Assembly: GCF_000972495.1 (NCBI RefSeq)
Contig: NZ_LATM01000009.1
Coordinates: forward strand, 1-64,000
From: Hymenobacter terrenus
Lineage (GTDB): Bacteria > Bacteroidota > Bacteroidia > Cytophagales > Hymenobacteraceae
DNA length: 64,000 nucleotides
Direction: 5' to 3'
The position numbers were made by a program, and so were the translations under genes. How positions within the stretch are numbered: position 1 is the stretch's first letter; the number at the start of each line of letters is the position of its first letter. Below are positions 61,845 to 64,000 of this stretch, in pieces. The notes under the pieces were generated by a model that saw nothing but the letters and a program-made list of their open reading frames with translations, made no database searches and was not told the DNA's origin.

Positions 61845-63326
61845 CTACTCAACTACCAATCGTTGGCTGGTAGCTTTCCCACTGGTCAGTACGCGCAACG
61901 TGTAGAGGCCGGGGGCTACCCCCGACAGGTCTAAGTCAACATGGGTTTCGCCATCCATCGTCAAAGGCACGGTCTGGGTCCGTACCTGCTTGCCTCCGGT
62001 GTTCAGGAGCACGAGTTGGGCTTGGGCCGCACCCCGTACGGCAGGTAGTACAAGTCCTGTAGTTTGATGAGCTGGGTTAGGAAATATGCTCACCGGACCC
62101 ACACCTTGGTTGGAGTTACCATTCCCTATGCTACGCCGGGTGCTAAAAGTCAGGGTTGTGTCGGGGTTGGCAGTAGGCGTACCATTAGCACTGCACGTGC
62201 TGAATACCCGAACGATGTATGTGCGGCCGGGTACTAATCTTGGCAGTACAATAGGCGTCGTGGTCGACGAAGTGTAACGAGCAGAATCGCCGCGAGCAGA
62301 CCAGCTAACGAAGAAGGCCGTGTTGCCCACTCCCGGGGTGAAGCTGACAACGGCCGTTGAGTCGTTGGTCGCCCTTATTCTCACACTGGCTACTCTACCG
62401 CAGATGCTGGCCGCTGTAGTAGTGAAGGAGCCACGGGCAATGGCCGTAGAGTCACGATTGGTGCAAATAGTGATGATTTCCACAAGGTAACTAGTGCTCG
62501 GACGCAGACCGGTGAACGTTACGGGCGAGCCCGTGGCCGTTTTGGTCTGGACAGCCCTGCTGCCCACTGCGTAATATCGGAGCCGGTAGCTCGCAACCCC
62601 TGCTACTGGCGTGAAGCTCAAAGTAGCCGTAGTGGCAGTAGCGGCCACAGTGCGAATGTTGCGAACGGGCCCACAGGTAGTATTGGCAGTGGGTGGAGTA
62701 GTAAAAGTGGTGCTGGCTGCGGCCGACGAGCCATTTGCACAGTTGGTAACAACGGTAACTACATAGCTACGGCCCGGTATTAAACGGCCGGAGAATCTCG
62801 CCAATGAATCTCTGGTGGTCACGGTTTGCACGCTGGCGGTGTCGCCAGCTATCCGAATTTGAATCGTATAGCTCAAGGCTCCCGCTACTGGCATAAAGCC
62901 GACCAGGGTAGCGGCAGCAGTACGCGTAACCGAGATTCTGGCAACAGTGCCGCAGGACACCACGCTACGGCCGCTGGTTTGGAACCTAACCCAGGGCGAA
63001 GAATTTCTGGTGCTGTCGATGCAGTTGCTCACTACCGATACCCGATAGGAAGTCCGCGCCCGCAAGCCAGTGATTCTAACGGAGGAAGTCCGTGTGTTGA
63101 TGCTGATAATGCCCGCCGCTGTAGAGTCGCCAATTAAAGAGTAGCGCACAATATAGCTAACAGTGGAATCGGCGGGGGTAAAGCTCACTACGGCGGTAGT
63201 ATCCGTAATGCTGGTCACGCGCACGTTGGTAGGGGCCGCACAGGTTTGGGCTTGGGCTTGGGCGCTAGGAGTCGGCCAGCTCAACGCCGCCACTAGCAAG
63301 GTTAGAAGTAGGGTTAGGTTTTTCAT
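61845..63326 (-). CDS. Secreted protein of four cysteine-bounded FN3 repeats with T9SS sorting domain
   Basis: A 493-residue protein. The signal peptide is about 1-27 (ends AQAQAQ). Four fibronectin type III repeats of about 85-95 residues follow; each starts with C-x-x-(V/P) and ends with a C, as in CAAPTNVRVTSITDTTAVVSF and YRVSVVSNC. A type A T9SS domain of about 75 residues ends the protein (VSIFPNPAHQTTGLVLP, GVAPGLYTLRVLTSGKATSQRLVVE). It should be anchored at the cell surface and may bind another surface or matrix. The start at 63326 is chosen over an in-frame start at 63371. Function is not known. Confidence 0.88.
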   Translation of the reverse strand: MKNLTLLLTLLVAALSWPTPSAQAQAQTCAAPTNVRVTSITDTTAVVSFTPADSTVSYIVRYSLIGDSTAAGIISINTRTSSVRITGLRARTSYRVSVVSNCIDSTRNSSPWVRFQTSGRSVVSCGTVARISVTRTAAATLVGFMPVAGALSYTIQIRIAGDTASVQTVTTRDSLARFSGRLIPGRSYVVTVVTNCANGSSAAASTTFTTPPTANTTCGPVRNIRTVAATATTATLSFTPVAGVASYRLRYYAVGSRAVQTKTATGSPVTFTGLRPSTSYLVEIITICTNRDSTAIARGSFTTTAASICGRVASVRIRATNDSTAVVSFTPGVGNTAFFVSWSARGDSARYTSSTTTPIVLPRLVPGRTYIVRVFSTCSANGTPTANPDTTLTFSTRRSIGNGNSNQGVGPVSIFPNPAHQTTGLVLPAVRGAAQAQLVLLNTGGKQVRTQTVPLTMDGETHVDLDLSGVAPGLYTLRVLTSGKATSQRLVVE

Positions 63327-63496
63327 GAACGGCAAAAAAGTGGAAAGTGAAGGAAATAAAACCCGGCGCATCCGCCGTGCTTTCCAGCAGACCAGTCAAG
63401 GCAGCGAAAGGCTTCTCTGGCTTCTCTTTTTTCACTGCTCAATCTTCATCCTCCCCAAAGCGTGGTTATCGGACCAGACCGGTTTGATATTGAAAC

Positions 63497-63534
63497 AAAA
63501 AAAGGCCGCTCCTGAAGCAGGAGCTGCCTTTTTT
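63497..63534. terminator. Intrinsic terminator
   Basis: GGCCGCTCCTG and CAGGAGCTGCC pair with one mismatch around a short loop. A-runs and T-runs flank both sides. It ends the acyl-CoA dehydrogenase transcript on the minus strand, 17 bases after the stop. Confidence 0.85.
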
Positions 63535-63550
63535 GTCTTAAACGAGATGT

Positions 63551-64000
63551 TTAGAAAACGTACTCGTTGGCTTCAATTACCACGGCGGCGATGCGGCGGC
63601 GGGCATCCCGCACGTTCAGCAACTCCGACTTGGTGAAGCGCTTGAGGCCCATGGTCAGCAGGCGCTGCTCATCGCCTTCGCTCATGCTACCGATGGCGTC
63701 TTTGCCGGCTTTCTCTACTATATCTACCGTATCGGCAAGATATACGCGGGCGATGTCGGCTTGCACGGCCAGAGCTTCTGCACCTTTGGCGGCGGCTTCT
63801 TTTTCCACGCGCAGCAGCGTGCTTTCGGCTACGTACACTTTGATGGCCATGTCGGCGATGTTCATCAACAACTCCTGCTCTTTGGCGAGGGTGGCAGCGT
63901 ACTTCTGCACGGCCGAGCCAGCAACCATCAGAATAGCCTTTTTCAGGTTAGCAATGGTCTTGAACTCCTTGCTGAACAAGCCGGTTTCTTCGTCCTGGCT
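63551..64000 (-). CDS. Acyl-CoA dehydrogenase family protein, C-terminal part (5' end outside window)
   Basis: About 149 residues, open at the right edge; the minus-strand reading begins SQDEETGLFSKEFKTIANLKK and ends in NEYVF-stop. The sequence matches the C-terminal helical extension of large acyl-CoA dehydrogenases (about 600 residues) of Bacteroidota, with VAGSAVQKYAATLAKEQELLMNIADMAIKVYVAESTLLRVEKEAA. Such enzymes carry out the first dehydrogenation of fatty acid beta-oxidation with FAD. The catalytic domain lies outside the window, so function rests on the tail alone. Cytoplasmic. Confidence 0.82.
   Translation of the reverse strand, partial: SQDEETGLFSKEFKTIANLKKAILMVAGSAVQKYAATLAKEQELLMNIADMAIKVYVAESTLLRVEKEAAAKGAEALAVQADIARVYLADTVDIVEKAGKDAIGSMSEGDEQRLLTMGLKRFTKSELLNVRDARRRIAAVVIEANEYVF

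Overview
The window looks like chromosome from a high-GC member of the Bacteroidota, most likely Hymenobacteraceae and probably Hymenobacter or a close relative. The evidence is the set of type IX secretion (T9SS) C-terminal sorting domains, the gliding lipoproteins GldB and GldD, BshB1 for bacillithiol, the mutY-ssb-gldD order, a bS22-type 29-residue ribosomal protein, a fused Rne/Rng RNase, and TAnnTTTG-type promoters with little Shine-Dalgarno use. No tRNA, rRNA, CRISPR array, prophage or intact insertion sequence was seen.

Layout. Positions 1-7.6 kb hold the end of a leucine-type amino acid dehydrogenase, two carboxymuconolactone decarboxylase (CMD) paralogs flanking BshB1 and a beta-carbonic anhydrase, then an APC permease and a sodium:solute symporter. 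From 8.2 to 19 kb are a macroglobulin/TonB-plug protein, PrmA, an OmpA-family lipoprotein split by a frameshift in an A9 run, a membrane AraC-type regulator, an M1 peptidase with a T9SS tail, TpiA and a TspO-like membrane protein. From 19.5 to 25.7 kb are UvrA and two tandem alpha/beta hydrolases, the second lacking its nucleophile.

The most distinctive block is 25.7-36.0 kb. A 1497-residue regulator (six GAF-like modules, sigma-54 AAA+ domain, two Fis-type helix-turn-helix units) lies between two transcription units. On one side three tandem crotonase-fold proteins, resembling 6-oxocamphor hydrolase (a C-C bond beta-diketone hydrolase), are followed by an NTF2-like protein and a strong terminator. 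On the other side is an MDR oxidoreductase with a second NTF2-like protein. The same palindrome, GGGAGTT-N10-AACTCCC, occurs on both sides of the regulator gene, and each flanking unit has a plausible -24/-12 element. I infer one sigma-54 regulon acting on a cyclic ketone or diketone-like compound.

From 36 to 46 kb are a PA14/ricin-lectin T9SS protein, a helix-turn-helix gene preceded by four exactly spaced 41-bp palindromic repeats, a helix-hairpin-helix protein, a MocA-like nucleotidyltransferase, an AraC/NAD(P)-binding/DUF1772 cluster and an MFS exporter. From 46 to 64 kb the content is more conserved: an ECF sigma factor with an overlapping small gene, Nth, a glycosyltransferase, GldB, a beta-barrel protein, RNase G, bS22, a TPR protein, HU, MutY, SSB, a probable small RNA, GldD, RecG, secreted proteins, and the end of an acyl-CoA dehydrogenase. 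Many convergent gene ends carry clear hairpin terminators. Two families of dispersed palindromes (GTAGCGCGAACT type and GTCATNC type) are scattered between genes.
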